Positions 17,337 through 25,788 of a DNA stretch of 64,000 nucleotides are shown here, one piece after another (position 1 is the stretch's first letter; each line of letters begins with the position of its first letter). The stretch is taken from assembly GCA_016936555.1 (NCBI GenBank), contig JAFGXR010000100.1:1-64000 (forward strand). The letters are read 5' to 3'. The notes beneath the pieces are model-generated. The model made no database searches. It saw only the letters and a program-made list of their open reading frames with translations, and was not told the origin of the DNA. The position numbers and the translations under genes were made by a program. The DNA is from Spirochaetales bacterium. Lineage in GTDB: Bacteria; Spirochaetota; Spirochaetia; DSM-2461.

Positions 17337-17690
17337 ATGGCTGTATCGCTTGAATTTCTGGTCGATATGCTGAAGCTTGAATTAAAAGAAGTGGAGCATG
17401 ATCTGATTAATCTGGAAAAGCTCTACATCGACCGGCACGATAGTTCTGAGATAACTCATTATGTCTTTTTTGAAAATACAGCGGTATTGAAATCGGAAGT
17501 CGACTCGATTCACAGGATCGGGGTTCTTCTTGAGAATTTTACGATTGATGAGTACAGGACGCCGGAACTGCTTCTGGAAGATCTGGAGTTGTTTATTGCC
17601 CAGATCGTTAAAGAAAGGCAATTTTCCGATGCAATACATAATTTTACCAGAGCGAAAATAGGTAAAGTCAGAAAATATCTGGATATGTAG
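17337..17690 (+). CDS. Small helical protein preceding the V-ATPase operon, 117 aa
   Basis: A fully helical, charged 117-residue protein with heptad-like hydrophobic spacing (LVDMLKLELKEVEHDLINLE, and LLLEDLELFIAQIVKER), so coiled-coil or helical-bundle structure is likely. There is no signal peptide or membrane segment. It has the best ribosome binding site of the region (GGAGG, 7 bases from ATG). A short hairpin after its stop (17690-17707) separates it from subunit E by 68 bases. It could be a regulator or a stalk-associated factor of the ATPase, or simply a neighbour. I do not recognise the family. Confidence 0.7.
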   Translation: MAVSLEFLVDMLKLELKEVEHDLINLEKLYIDRHDSSEITHYVFFENTAVLKSEVDSIHRIGVLLENFTIDEYRTPELLLEDLELFIAQIVKERQFSDAIHNFTRAKIGKVRKYLDM

Positions 17691-17711
17691 GATAGCATTA
17701 TCTATCCTTTT
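17690..17711 (+). terminator. Weak hairpin between ORF 117 and the V-ATPase genes
   Basis: GGATAG at 17690-17695 pairs with CTATCC at 17702-17707 over a 6-base loop and is followed by TTTTG. The stem has only six pairs, so it could act as a partial terminator or attenuator that lowers ATPase gene expression relative to the first gene. Confidence 0.4.
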
Positions 17712-17758
17712 GCTACTATTTAAAATACGGCTACGAGCCTGATGAAAGAGGTTATTTG

Positions 17759-18355
17759 ATGGATGTTCAACTGAAGGAACTTATTGAGAAAATCAAAACA
17801 GACGGTGTAAAGACAGCAGAGGACAAAGCTGCAGAAATCTTAAGAAACGCCGAAATCAAAAGTGCCGAAATCATTGATAATGCCAATAAAACGGCGCAGA
17901 GAATCAAGGAAGAGGCAAAAACCGAAGCTGCCAGATCGGAGCAGTCAGGCCGGGAAGCCCTGAAGCAGGCCGGTCGCGATCTGATCATCGATGTGAAAGG
18001 TCAGATCGGAGATCTCTTTACGGGTCTCATCAAAGCGGGAACAGCCGAAGTCCTTACCGGAAAAGCTCTCACTGACGGAATCGCCTCCGTTCTCGGAAAC
18101 TGGAAGGGTAATGTGGAAGACCTATCCGTTCTCGTTTCGGAAAAACAGCTTTCAGAGATTGATAAGGAACTTAAAAGCAGACTGGCAAAAGAAATCAAAG
18201 CCGGTCTTGAAGTCAAACCCTATAAAGGGGCCGCTGCGGGATTCCGCGTTTCCGAAAAGGATGGAAAAGCCTTTTTTGATTTTACCGATGATGTTCTGGC
18301 CGATTATCTGTCACGATACCTTAACGCCACTCTGGCGGAAACTCTGAAAGGATAA
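17759..18355 (+). CDS. atpE: V-type ATPase subunit E (peripheral stalk)
   Basis: A 198-residue protein with a long charged N-terminal helix (about residues 1-75, rich in Ala/Lys/Glu with KTAEDKAAEILRNAEIKS) and a compact C-terminal domain. This is the layout of the E subunit of the V/A-ATPase peripheral stalk. I use ATG 17759, preceded by AGAGG; a TTG one codon upstream is possible. It is the first true ATPase gene in the order E, DUF2764, A, B, D, I, K. No subunit G/H partner is recognised nearby, unless the preceding 117-residue helical protein fills that place. Confidence 0.88.
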   Translation: MDVQLKELIEKIKTDGVKTAEDKAAEILRNAEIKSAEIIDNANKTAQRIKEEAKTEAARSEQSGREALKQAGRDLIIDVKGQIGDLFTGLIKAGTAEVLTGKALTDGIASVLGNWKGNVEDLSVLVSEKQLSEIDKELKSRLAKEIKAGLEVKPYKGAAAGFRVSEKDGKAFFDFTDDVLADYLSRYLNATLAETLKG

Positions 18356-18365
18356 GGAGAGCGTT

Positions 18366-18932
18366 TTGAGTCAGTATTATTATACGGTGGCTTCATTACC
18401 CATGCTCTCCTATGACGGTTCGCTGCATATAGACAGTGAACTTTTTCTGGACTACTGCAGCCGGGAACTGAATGAAGAGTCCATGGAAAAGCTCATGAAC
18501 TGCAGTATTTCCATTCCGGAAAACGAACGGCTTCTCGAAGGAGCGGCCCGTGAGTTCTGGGCCTGGGAAAAAAGTCTGAAGAACGAGCTGGTGAAACTCA
18601 GAGCCAGAAATATGAATGTCGATGAAAAAGAATATATCCGGGAAGGAGACACTCTTTTCGGAACACCGGAAATAGCCGCATCAGCTATGAAGATCGACAG
18701 TCCTCTCGAAGCTGAAAATTATCTCAACAGAGCAAGATGGTCGGCTCTCGACCAGTTGGGAACAGGGCATTATTTTGATTTTGAAACCCTGGCCGTTTAC
18801 TATCTTCAGCTCCAGCTTCTCGAAAGGAAAGCGCTGTTCGATGCGGAACGGGGTTACGAAAAGTATCAGGAAATATATCAAAATATACTAAGTAATGTTG
18901 ATGACGATATTACAGTCGGAGATTCTAAATGA
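18366..18932 (+). CDS. DUF2764 protein, V-ATPase operon member
   Basis: A 188-residue soluble helical protein beginning MSQYYYTVASLPMLSYD, the hallmark of the DUF2764 family found in spirochaetal, chlamydial and Bacteroidetes V-ATPase operons between E and A. By position it may replace subunit C/F in the central stalk; this is inference. The start is TTG at 18366 with a GGAGAG ribosome binding site. The stop overlaps the atpA start (ATGA), indicating tight translational coupling. Confidence 0.85.
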   Translation: MSQYYYTVASLPMLSYDGSLHIDSELFLDYCSRELNEESMEKLMNCSISIPENERLLEGAAREFWAWEKSLKNELVKLRARNMNVDEKEYIREGDTLFGTPEIAASAMKIDSPLEAENYLNRARWSALDQLGTGHYFDFETLAVYYLQLQLLERKALFDAERGYEKYQEIYQNILSNVDDDITVGDSK

Positions 18933-20689
18933 AAAATACTGGAAAAGTAATTGGTGTAAATGGAAACATGGTTACGGTCAGCGTTACCGGTCAGGTTTCC
19001 ATGAACGAAGTGGCCTATATTCTGACGGGTGGTAAGAGACTGAAATGCGAGGTCATCCGTATACAGGGCGAAAAAGTCCAGGTTCAGGTTTTCGAAATGA
19101 CCAAAGGTGTCGGTATCGGAGACGAAGTCGAGTTTACCGAAGATCTCCTGGCTGTAGAGCTCGGTCCCGGACTTCTCGGACAGGTTTTTGACGGACTTCA
19201 GAATCCCCTTCCCGAGCTGGCTGAAGAAGCCGGATTCTTCCTGGAGAGGGGTATATATCTCGATGCTCTTCCCCGCGACAGGGAATGGGAATTCACACCG
19301 GTAGCCAATACGGGCGCTCAGATGACGGCGGGAGAAATCCTTGGAACTGTTCCCGAACAGAACTTCGAGCATAAAATCATGGTTCCTTTCAATCTGCTGG
19401 GAACCTATACAGTAAAATCCATTGTGGAAAAAGGCACCTATAAATTAACTGACAAAATAGCTGTGCTGGTTGATGAGAAGGGGAATTCAGTTGATGTAAC
19501 CCTCGTATTCCAGTGGCCGGTTAAAAGAGCCATCAAGTGCTATGCCGAAAGATTGAAGCCCGTTGAACCCCTCGTGACAAAGATGAGGCTGATCGATACC
19601 TTTCTTCCCGTTGCGAAGGGGGGGACGTTCTGTGTTCCCGGACCTTTCGGAGCCGGAAAAACTGTGCTTCAGCAGGCCATGAGTAAAAACGCCGACGTTG
19701 ATATCGTTATCGTCGCCGCCTGCGGAGAGCGCGCCGGTGAGGTTGTTGAAACTCTGAAAGAGTTCCCTGAACTTCTCGACCCCAAGACCGGTCGTTCCCT
19801 TATGGAGAGAACCATTATCATCTGTAACACATCTTCCATGCCTGTTGCATCCCGCGAAGCATCGGTATACACCGCTGTAACCCTGGCCGAATATTACAGG
19901 CAGATGGGGCTGGACGTTCTCCTTCTGGCAGACTCCACTTCCCGCTGGGCTCAGGCCATGCGTGAGATGTCGGGACGTCTGGAAGAGATCCCCGGTGAGG
20001 AAGCCTTCCCCGCCTATCTGGAATCCTCCATCGCAGGATTCTATGAAAGAGCCGGAATCGTTGAACTGAAATCGGGAGGCAAGGGGTCTGTTACAATCGG
20101 TGGGACCGTATCACCTGCGGGCGGTAACTTCGAAGAACCCGTAACCCAGGCTACACTTAAAGTTGTCGGTGCTTTCCACGGTCTTTCCAGAGAGCGATCC
20201 GATGCCCGTAAATATCCTGCTATCCATCCCCTTGATTCCTGGAGTAAATACACAGGTTCAATCAACCCGGTTCAGACAGGATATGCCTACGATATGCTCC
20301 GGAGAAGTTATGAAATCGGTTCGATGATGAAAGTCGTCGGAGAGGAAGGAACATCCACGGACGACTTTATTACCTATCTTAAGGGAGAGTTCCTCGACGC
20401 TGTTTATTACCAGCAGAACTCTTTCGATCCCGTTGATGCTTCGGTTACTCCCGAGAGGCAGAGCTACCTCTTCGGACAGATTATGGATGTTCTGACGGCG
20501 GAGCTCGATCTGGATACGAAAGATGAAGCGAGATCGTGGTTTAATAAGATCCGTCAGACATTCCTTGATTATAACGGAACCCAGTGGGAGAGCGATGAGT
20601 TCAAAGCTCTTGATAAAGAGATCGGTACACTTATCGCCGATAAAAAAATCGGTATCCTCCATGGAGCCGAAAAGGTAATGGAGAAATAG
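18929..20689 (+). CDS. atpA: V-type ATPase catalytic subunit A
   Basis: The 586-residue nucleotide-hydrolysing subunit of the rotary ATPase. Walker A is GPFGAGKT at residues 238-245, preceded by the A-subunit-specific bulge domain (about 110-190). [22 protein letters not shown] and the [17 protein letters not shown] segment are diagnostic for V/A-type A subunits. Size is normal. It starts in the ATGA overlap with the DUF2764 gene and ends 4 bases before atpB. With B it forms the A3B3 head in the cytoplasm. Confidence 0.97.
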   Translation: MKNTGKVIGVNGNMVTVSVTGQVSMNEVAYILTGGKRLKCEVIRIQGEKVQVQVFEMTKGVGIGDEVEFTEDLLAVELGPGLLGQVFDGLQNPLPELAEEAGFFLERGIYLDALPRDREWEFTPVANTGAQMTAGEILGTVPEQNFEHKIMVPFNLLGTYTVKSIVEKGTYKLTDKIAVLVDEKGNSVDVTLVFQWPVKRAIKCYAERLKPVEPLVTKMRLIDTFLPVAKGGTFCVPGPFGAGKTVLQQAMSKNADVDIVIVAACGERAGEVVETLKEFPELLDPKTGRSLMERTIIICNTSSMPVASREASVYTAVTLAEYYRQMGLDVLLLADSTSRWAQAMREMSGRLEEIPGEEAFPAYLESSIAGFYERAGIVELKSGGKGSVTIGGTVSPAGGNFEEPVTQATLKVVGAFHGLSRERSDARKYPAIHPLDSWSKYTGSINPVQTGYAYDMLRRSYEIGSMMKVVGEEGTSTDDFITYLKGEFLDAVYYQQNSFDPVDASVTPERQSYLFGQIMDVLTAELDLDTKDEARSWFNKIRQTFLDYNGTQWESDEFKALDKEIGTLIADKKIGILHGAEKVMEK

Positions 20690-20693
20690 TCAG

Positions 20694-21998
20694 ATGACAA
20701 AGGTATACAGCAAAATTGAATCTATCGCCGGTAACGTTATTTCCGTATATGCCGACGGTATCAAATACGGGGAGCTGGCCGAGGTCTCCACAAGTTTCGG
20801 AAAATCTCTGGCCGAGGTTATCAAACTCGATGAAGGCCTTGTTTCTCTACAGGTTTTTGCCGGAGGCCGGGGTATTTCAACGGGAGACGAAGTCCGCTTT
20901 CTCGGACATCCCATGAAGGTCTCTTTTTCCGATAATCTGATGGGAAGGATCTTTGACGGTTCCGGCGCACCCAGAGACAACGGGCCGGAACTCAGTGAAA
21001 ACCTGATTGAGATCGGAGGGCCTTCCTTCAATCCCGCCAAGAGAATCATCCCCCGGAACATGATCCGGACCGGAATTCCCATGATCGATGTTTTCAACTC
21101 CCTCGTTGAATCGCAGAAACTTCCGATTTTCTCCGTTTCCGGAGAACCATACAACCAGCTGCTGGCAAGAATCGCCATGCAGGCGGAAGTTGACATCATC
21201 ATTCTCGGAGGAATCGGTCTTAAATACGACGACTATCTCTTCTTCAAGGATACCCTGGAGGAGGGAGGAGCTCTCAGCAGAACAATCATGTTCATGCACA
21301 CCGCTTCTGATCCCGTCGTAGAATCTCTGATGGTTCCCGATATTTCCCTGGCTGTGGCGGAGAAATTCGCACTTAGAGGAAAGAAAGTCCTGGTTCTCCT
21401 GACTGATATGACCAACTTTGCCGACGCGATGAAAGAAATTGCCATTACGCAGGAACAGGTTCCCTCAAACCGAGGATATCCAGGAGACCTTTATTCTCAG
21501 CTGGCTTCCCGTTACGAGAAAGCCGTTGATATCGAAGGCGCCGGCTCTATAACCATTCTCGGCGTGACCACCATGCCCGGTGACGATGTTACCCATCCGG
21601 TTCCCGACAATACGGGATACATCACCGAGGGACAGTATTACCTCAAAGGCGGTAGAATCGAGCCGTTCGGATCTCTTTCTCGTCTGAAACAGCAGGTTAA
21701 CGATAAAACCAGGGAAGATCATCGTGCCGTTATGGATGGTATGATCAAGCTCTATGCCCAGTACAAAGACTCTATGGAGAAGAAATCCATGGGATTCAAT
21801 ATGTCGAACTGGGATGAAAAGCTTCTGAAATACGGAGAAAAATTCGAAGCGGGAATGATGGACCTTACGGTTAACATTCCCCTTGAAAGAGCTCTTGACC
21901 TCGGTTGGGAAATCCTCAGTGACTGTTTTGCTCCGGAAGAAACGGGACTCAAGTCCAGCCTTCTGGAGAAATTCTGGCCTGTAAAGGAAACCGTATAA
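20694..21998 (+). CDS. atpB: V-type ATPase subunit B
   Basis: The 434-residue non-catalytic regulatory subunit of the A3B3 hexamer. It lacks a canonical Walker A, as expected; the equivalent region reads [15 protein letters not shown]. The family motifs [13 protein letters not shown] and [18 protein letters not shown], and the [20 protein letters not shown] stretch, are present. It lies between atpA and atpD with gaps of 3-4 bases, so all are on one transcript. Confidence 0.97.
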   Translation: MTKVYSKIESIAGNVISVYADGIKYGELAEVSTSFGKSLAEVIKLDEGLVSLQVFAGGRGISTGDEVRFLGHPMKVSFSDNLMGRIFDGSGAPRDNGPELSENLIEIGGPSFNPAKRIIPRNMIRTGIPMIDVFNSLVESQKLPIFSVSGEPYNQLLARIAMQAEVDIIILGGIGLKYDDYLFFKDTLEEGGALSRTIMFMHTASDPVVESLMVPDISLAVAEKFALRGKKVLVLLTDMTNFADAMKEIAITQEQVPSNRGYPGDLYSQLASRYEKAVDIEGAGSITILGVTTMPGDDVTHPVPDNTGYITEGQYYLKGGRIEPFGSLSRLKQQVNDKTREDHRAVMDGMIKLYAQYKDSMEKKSMGFNMSNWDEKLLKYGEKFEAGMMDLTVNIPLERALDLGWEILSDCFAPEETGLKSSLLEKFWPVKETV

Positions 21999-22001
21999 GA
22001 T

Positions 22002-22601
22002 ATGGCAAAAGTAAAGCTGACGAAAAATGAGCTGAAATCTCAAAAAGACGCTCTCAAAATGTTCAGCCGCTACCTTCCGACCCTGATTCTCAAGAAACAG
22101 CAGCTTCAACTGGAAATCCGCCAGGTAGAAATGCGTCAGAAAGAGGTTCAGGCGAAGAAAGATGCCATAAATGAGGAATTCAAGATCTGGATCGGAGTAT
22201 TCGGTGAAGATGTGGGAATAGACGGATCGCTTATCAAAGTGAAATACGTGAAGACCGACACTGGCAATATCGCCGGTGTTGAAATTCCCGTTTTCGTCGG
22301 TGCCGAATTCGAGCCGGTCAGCTACGATCTTTTTGAAAAGCCTCTATGGGTCGATAAAGCGGTTGAAAAACTTCAGCAGTTCATGCTGTTCGATCTGGAA
22401 CTGAAAGTTCTGGATAAGCAGGTTGAACTTCTGGCCAGGGAGCTCAGGACGACTTCTCAGAGAGTCAATCTCTTCGAGAAGGTTAAAATTCCCGAGACCA
22501 AAGCGAATATCAAGAAGATTTCCGTCTATCTGGGCGACCAGCAGACCGCTGCGGTTGTCCGCGGAAAGATTTCGAAAAAGAATCTGGTAAAGGTGTCATA
22601 G
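22002..22601 (+). CDS. atpD: V-type ATPase subunit D (central rotor)
   Basis: A 199-residue, mostly helical protein with long N- and C-terminal helices (residues 1-60 and 120-170) that form the antiparallel coiled coil of the rotor shaft. The N-terminal LTKNELKSQKDALKMFSRYL and the C-terminal RRTTQRVN-like ELRTTSQRVNLFEKVKIP patterns match the family. It sits 3 bases after atpB and 3 bases before atpI. Confidence 0.93.
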   Translation: MAKVKLTKNELKSQKDALKMFSRYLPTLILKKQQLQLEIRQVEMRQKEVQAKKDAINEEFKIWIGVFGEDVGIDGSLIKVKYVKTDTGNIAGVEIPVFVGAEFEPVSYDLFEKPLWVDKAVEKLQQFMLFDLELKVLDKQVELLARELRTTSQRVNLFEKVKIPETKANIKKISVYLGDQQTAAVVRGKISKKNLVKVS

Positions 22602-22604
22602 TTT

Positions 22605-24422
22605 ATGATTGTACCAATGAAAAAGGTTCATCTTGTAACCCTCGATTATGAGAAAGAAAAGAGCCTTATCAAATTGAGGAAAGCCGGTGTTGTCCATCTG
22701 GAAAAATCATTCGGCACCAGTGAGAATCTCGATAGGCTTGAAGTTTCCAGAGCCGAAGTCGGGCAGATCCTCTCCTACCTCGACGCTGATAAGAAAATCG
22801 AGCCGAAAGAGCTGAAAGGTTACGAGATAATAAGCCTTAAGAATAAAATTCTGGAGCTGGGCCGTAAAAAGGCGGAACTGGAAGACAATCGGGATTCTCT
22901 TGTCAAAGAGATATCGAGGATCGGGATCTGGGGTGAATTCGATCCGGCCGATATCGAAATTCTTCGTTCCAAGGGTATTGATATCCGGCTTTACCGCCTC
23001 TCCAGAGACGAATATAAGGCTCTCTCCTCTGATTTTGAATCCTTCACTGTAAAGGAAACGAAGTCGGTAATTCTGGTCGCCATAGTCAGCCTTGACGGAG
23101 AGTTCCCCGAAAATCTTGAGGAGTTTGCTCTGCCTCAATTTGGCATCATTGAGTTGAAAGACAATCTCAGAGAGAACGGTGAAGTCTATCAGTCTGTTTT
23201 AAAAGAGTTGAAAGATTTATCATCCTATCGTCATATCGTGGAAGAGGACCTTGACAGGCTCAACCATGAAATCGAGTTCGAGCAATTCAAAACCGGTATG
23301 GGTGTTGACGATTCTCTTGTTTATCTGACGGGTTACATCCCGGTGGACAGGGAAGGGGAACTGAAGGAGCTGGCGGCTGCGGAGCAGTGGGCTCTCTCTC
23401 TTTCCGAGCCCGCGGAAGATGATCCGGTTCCGACTCAGGTGAAAAACAGTAAAGTGGTTTCCTTCATTCAACCGGTATTCGATATGCTGGGAACCATACC
23501 CGGTTACCAGGAATATGATATCAGCAGCTGGTTTCTGCTTTTCTTCAGTATTTTCTATGCGATGATTATCGGTGACGCCGGCTATGGTCTGGTCTTTATG
23601 GGATTGGCCGTCATGCTGAACCTTAAGATGAAGAAAATAAATCCCATTGTGGGACTTCTCTATCTGATTTCGTCCACGACGATAATCTGGGGAATCATTA
23701 CCGGGACATGGTTCGGGAGTGAAGCCCTGGCCTCCTGGGGACCTTTGAAGTCCATGACAATCCCACAGATAGCCAGTTTCCCCCAGGTCTTCGGCAGAGC
23801 AGATATTACGGAAGATACGACACAGTATCTTATAAAAATGATCTGCTTCATCATGGGGACAGTACATATCTCCATAGCCCATCTGAAAAACTTTTTCAAA
23901 CAGCTGCCCAGCTTGTCGGCTATTACGCAGCTTGCATGGCTGAGCATGGTTCTGGGGCTGTATTTCCTGGTTATGCAATTGGTGCTGGGGGTGGAAGAGC
24001 TTCCCGATTTCGCTTTTTATATGATTATCGGAGGGCTAATAGGAGTTTTCGTCTTCAGCGAACAGAAGAAAGGTGTCAATTTCTTCGTCGGCATTGCAAA
24101 GGGACTGGCCGGAGCGATCACGACCTTTCTCGATTCGATCGGAGCCTTTTCCGATATCATTTCCTATATCAGGCTTTTCGCCGTAGGACTGGCATCGGTC
24201 GCCATTTCTGTCAGCTTTAATCAAATGGCTGCGCCGCTGATGGAAGGTCCGGCGATAATCGGAGGAGTTCTGATCCTGTTAGCAGGTCATACTCTGAATC
24301 TGGCAATGGGATTACTCTCTGTGGTTGTTCACGGAGTCAGGTTGAATATGTTGGAATTTTCGGGACATCTCGGTATGGAATGGACCGGAATTAAATATGA
24401 GCCGTTCAAAGCTCGCGATTAA
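22605..24422 (+). CDS. atpI: V-type ATPase subunit I/a (membrane stator)
   Basis: A 605-residue protein with a cytoplasmic N-terminal half (about residues 1-300, with coiled-coil stretches) that links to the peripheral stalks. The C-terminal half has seven to eight membrane helices and forms the ion half-channels. The motif SYIRLFAVGLASVAIS near residue 520 carries the arginine that should release the ion from the proteolipid glutamate. GHTLNLAMGLLSVVVHGVRLN follows and is typical of subunit a/I. ATG at 22605 is used; ATG 22617 is an alternative. Confidence 0.95.
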   Translation: MIVPMKKVHLVTLDYEKEKSLIKLRKAGVVHLEKSFGTSENLDRLEVSRAEVGQILSYLDADKKIEPKELKGYEIISLKNKILELGRKKAELEDNRDSLVKEISRIGIWGEFDPADIEILRSKGIDIRLYRLSRDEYKALSSDFESFTVKETKSVILVAIVSLDGEFPENLEEFALPQFGIIELKDNLRENGEVYQSVLKELKDLSSYRHIVEEDLDRLNHEIEFEQFKTGMGVDDSLVYLTGYIPVDREGELKELAAAEQWALSLSEPAEDDPVPTQVKNSKVVSFIQPVFDMLGTIPGYQEYDISSWFLLFFSIFYAMIIGDAGYGLVFMGLAVMLNLKMKKINPIVGLLYLISSTTIIWGIITGTWFGSEALASWGPLKSMTIPQIASFPQVFGRADITEDTTQYLIKMICFIMGTVHISIAHLKNFFKQLPSLSAITQLAWLSMVLGLYFLVMQLVLGVEELPDFAFYMIIGGLIGVFVFSEQKKGVNFFVGIAKGLAGAITTFLDSIGAFSDIISYIRLFAVGLASVAISVSFNQMAAPLMEGPAIIGGVLILLAGHTLNLAMGLLSVVVHGVRLNMLEFSGHLGMEWTGIKYEPFKARD

Positions 24423-24455
24423 TAATGAATTATAATTATAAAGGAAGGGAACTAC

Positions 24456-24878
24456 ATGGATCTCGGTAACTTAGGTTTTGCTGCAGCAATCGGACTTGCA
24501 GCTATTGGATCAGCACTCGGAGCCGGTGCTGCAGGACAGGCGGCTATAGGCGCATGGAAAAAATGTTTTGCAAACAACAAGCCGGCCCCTTTTATGCTGG
24601 TGGCATTCGTCGGTGCGCCACTTACTCAGACTATTTACGGTTTTATCCTTATGGGCCGGATTATCGGTTCAGCACAGTCTCCTCTGTTCAGACTGGCCGC
24701 CGGACTTTTCGCCGGTGCGGCAATGGGTTATTCCGCGTACATGCAGGGAAAAGCCGGAGCGGCGGCTTCTGATGCGCTGGCTGAAACCGGCAAGGGATTC
24801 GGTAACTATATTATGGTTCTGGGGCTTATCGAGACCGTAGCTCTGTTTGTTATGGTTTTTGTCATGGGTGTAATGTAA
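24456..24878 (+). CDS. atpK: V-type ATPase proteolipid subunit K (c ring)
   Basis: A 140-residue protein with four membrane helices made of two homologous hairpins. The ion-carrying glutamate is in the fourth helix only (GLIETVAL, Glu126); the matching place in helix 2 is PLTQTIYGF with Thr57 and Gln58. Gln97 lies in YMQGKAG. Thr-Gln plus Gln plus Glu corresponds to the Na+ ligands of Enterococcus hirae NtpK, and the Gln97-Glu126 spacing of 29 residues is the same as Gln110-Glu139 there. So Na+ may be the coupling ion. A strong ribosome binding site (AAGGAAGGGA) fits the need for many copies per enzyme, and a strong terminator follows. Confidence 0.94.
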   Translation: MDLGNLGFAAAIGLAAIGSALGAGAAGQAAIGAWKKCFANNKPAPFMLVAFVGAPLTQTIYGFILMGRIIGSAQSPLFRLAAGLFAGAAMGYSAYMQGKAGAAASDALAETGKGFGNYIMVLGLIETVALFVMVFVMGVM

Positions 24879-24903
24879 GAGATTCCCGAACTGATCAAAT
24901 AGG

Positions 24904-24935
24904 GGGCTGCCGTTATCGTGACGGCAGCCCTTTCT
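24904..24935 (+). terminator. Rho-independent terminator of the V-ATPase operon
   Basis: GGGCTGCCGT at 24904-24913 pairs perfectly with ACGGCAGCCC at 24921-24930 over a 7-base loop and is followed by TTTCTTTC. It lies 25 bases after the atpK stop and separates the operon from the promoter at 24951-24980. Confidence 0.92.
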
Positions 24936-24950
24936 TTCTACCTTTCTTTC

Positions 24951-24980
24951 TTTACTCACAACCCATACTATGCCTATAAT
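24951..24980 (+). promoter_or_regulatory. Promoter placing the transcript start at the ATG of ORF 24987
   Basis: TTTACT at 24951-24956 and a perfect TATAAT at 24975-24980 are separated by 18 bases. The ATG at 24987 begins 6 bases after the -10, so the mRNA would start at or next to the start codon. There is no Shine-Dalgarno sequence. Confidence 0.6.
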
Positions 24981-24986
24981 CGTACT

Positions 24987-25298
24987 ATGGATTCCAAAGA
25001 GTTTATCCTCGATTTTACAGAATGGATAAAAGAGCATACGACAATCGAAGCCCTTTATATCGCGCCGGACAGAGGGAAAACAGCCCTCTTTGCCATCACC
25101 TCCCATAAACAGCTTTTTCTTCAGAATTTTATGAAATTTTCTGAATATGACCGCACGACTTACTGCAAATTATTTAATAATGTCGATATTCCTTATCTTG
25201 AAATAGAGTTCCGTTCAGGCCATGTGGCCCTGATTGAATTTGTCCCGGAAAGTTTTAAAGTCACTGAGACTATGAAGGTTATATTTGATAGAAGATAG
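24987..25298 (+). CDS. Small cytoplasmic protein of unknown function, 103 aa
   Basis: I use ATG 24987 (MDSKEFILDFTEWIKEHTT) because the longer in-frame reading would start inside the ATPase operon terminator. The product is soluble and mixed alpha/beta, with no recognised motif. It overlaps the start of the next gene by 14 bases in another frame, so the two are probably made together. Start choice also rests on the TATAAT box just upstream. Confidence 0.65.
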   Translation: MDSKEFILDFTEWIKEHTTIEALYIAPDRGKTALFAITSHKQLFLQNFMKFSEYDRTTYCKLFNNVDIPYLEIEFRSGHVALIEFVPESFKVTETMKVIFDRR

Positions 25299-25782
25299 TT
25301 ATATCATCCTCGATCAGGAGAGATCTTTTTATCGCTCAGCCGACCGATTGCTGAAAAAAGCTTTCAATTTATCCAGAAGAAAATCACGAACGGTGATTCT
25401 GCTTTCAGAAAACATATATGGATCAGAAATCCAATTACCTGTGGCTTTAACGCATCTTCCTTTTACGGTAATGGCTGACCATGGAATCTTCTCGTCTCTT
25501 GAGGATCCCAATAAGTATAATTTCCGCTTTGCCGGTAGATATGCCCGGGAGCTGGCTCTCTTCGAGTTTTTTGATTCTGACCGGACCGATGCTTTCATAT
25601 TGAAGAAAGAAACACGAGCCTTATTCGAGGATAGCCTTCTGCTGTTCTATACGGGCCAGTACGTACGGGCTTTGGGAGGATTCTCCAATGTCCTGAAAAT
25701 TTTCCCCGGTGATGACCTCGCCCGGTACTTTTCAGCCCTTAGTGAAAATTTGTTGGCAGAAACAGACCGTTCGGATATATAG
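25285..25782 (+). CDS. Hypothetical protein with single TPR-like segment, 165 aa
   Basis: A 165-residue cytoplasmic protein that begins with TTG at 25285 inside the end of the preceding gene. The first 110 residues look like alternating helices and strands (MADHGIFSSLEDPNKYNFRF lies near the middle). The C-terminal LLLFYTGQYVRALGGFSNVL segment resembles one tetratricopeptide repeat. The layout recalls adenylate-cyclase-linked TPR tails, but no cyclase motif is seen. It ends 6 bases before the Sel1 lipoprotein start, so the three genes from 24987 to 27048 form a unit. Confidence 0.65.
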   Translation: MIEDSYIILDQERSFYRSADRLLKKAFNLSRRKSRTVILLSENIYGSEIQLPVALTHLPFTVMADHGIFSSLEDPNKYNFRFAGRYARELALFEFFDSDRTDAFILKKETRALFEDSLLLFYTGQYVRALGGFSNVLKIFPGDDLARYFSALSENLLAETDRSDI

Positions 25783-25788
25783 TGAGTT

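Noticed and set aside
23220-23978. 252-codon frame antisense to atpI
   Set aside because: It overlaps the membrane part of subunit I, and its composition (many His/Gln) is that of an antisense reading of hydrophobic codons.
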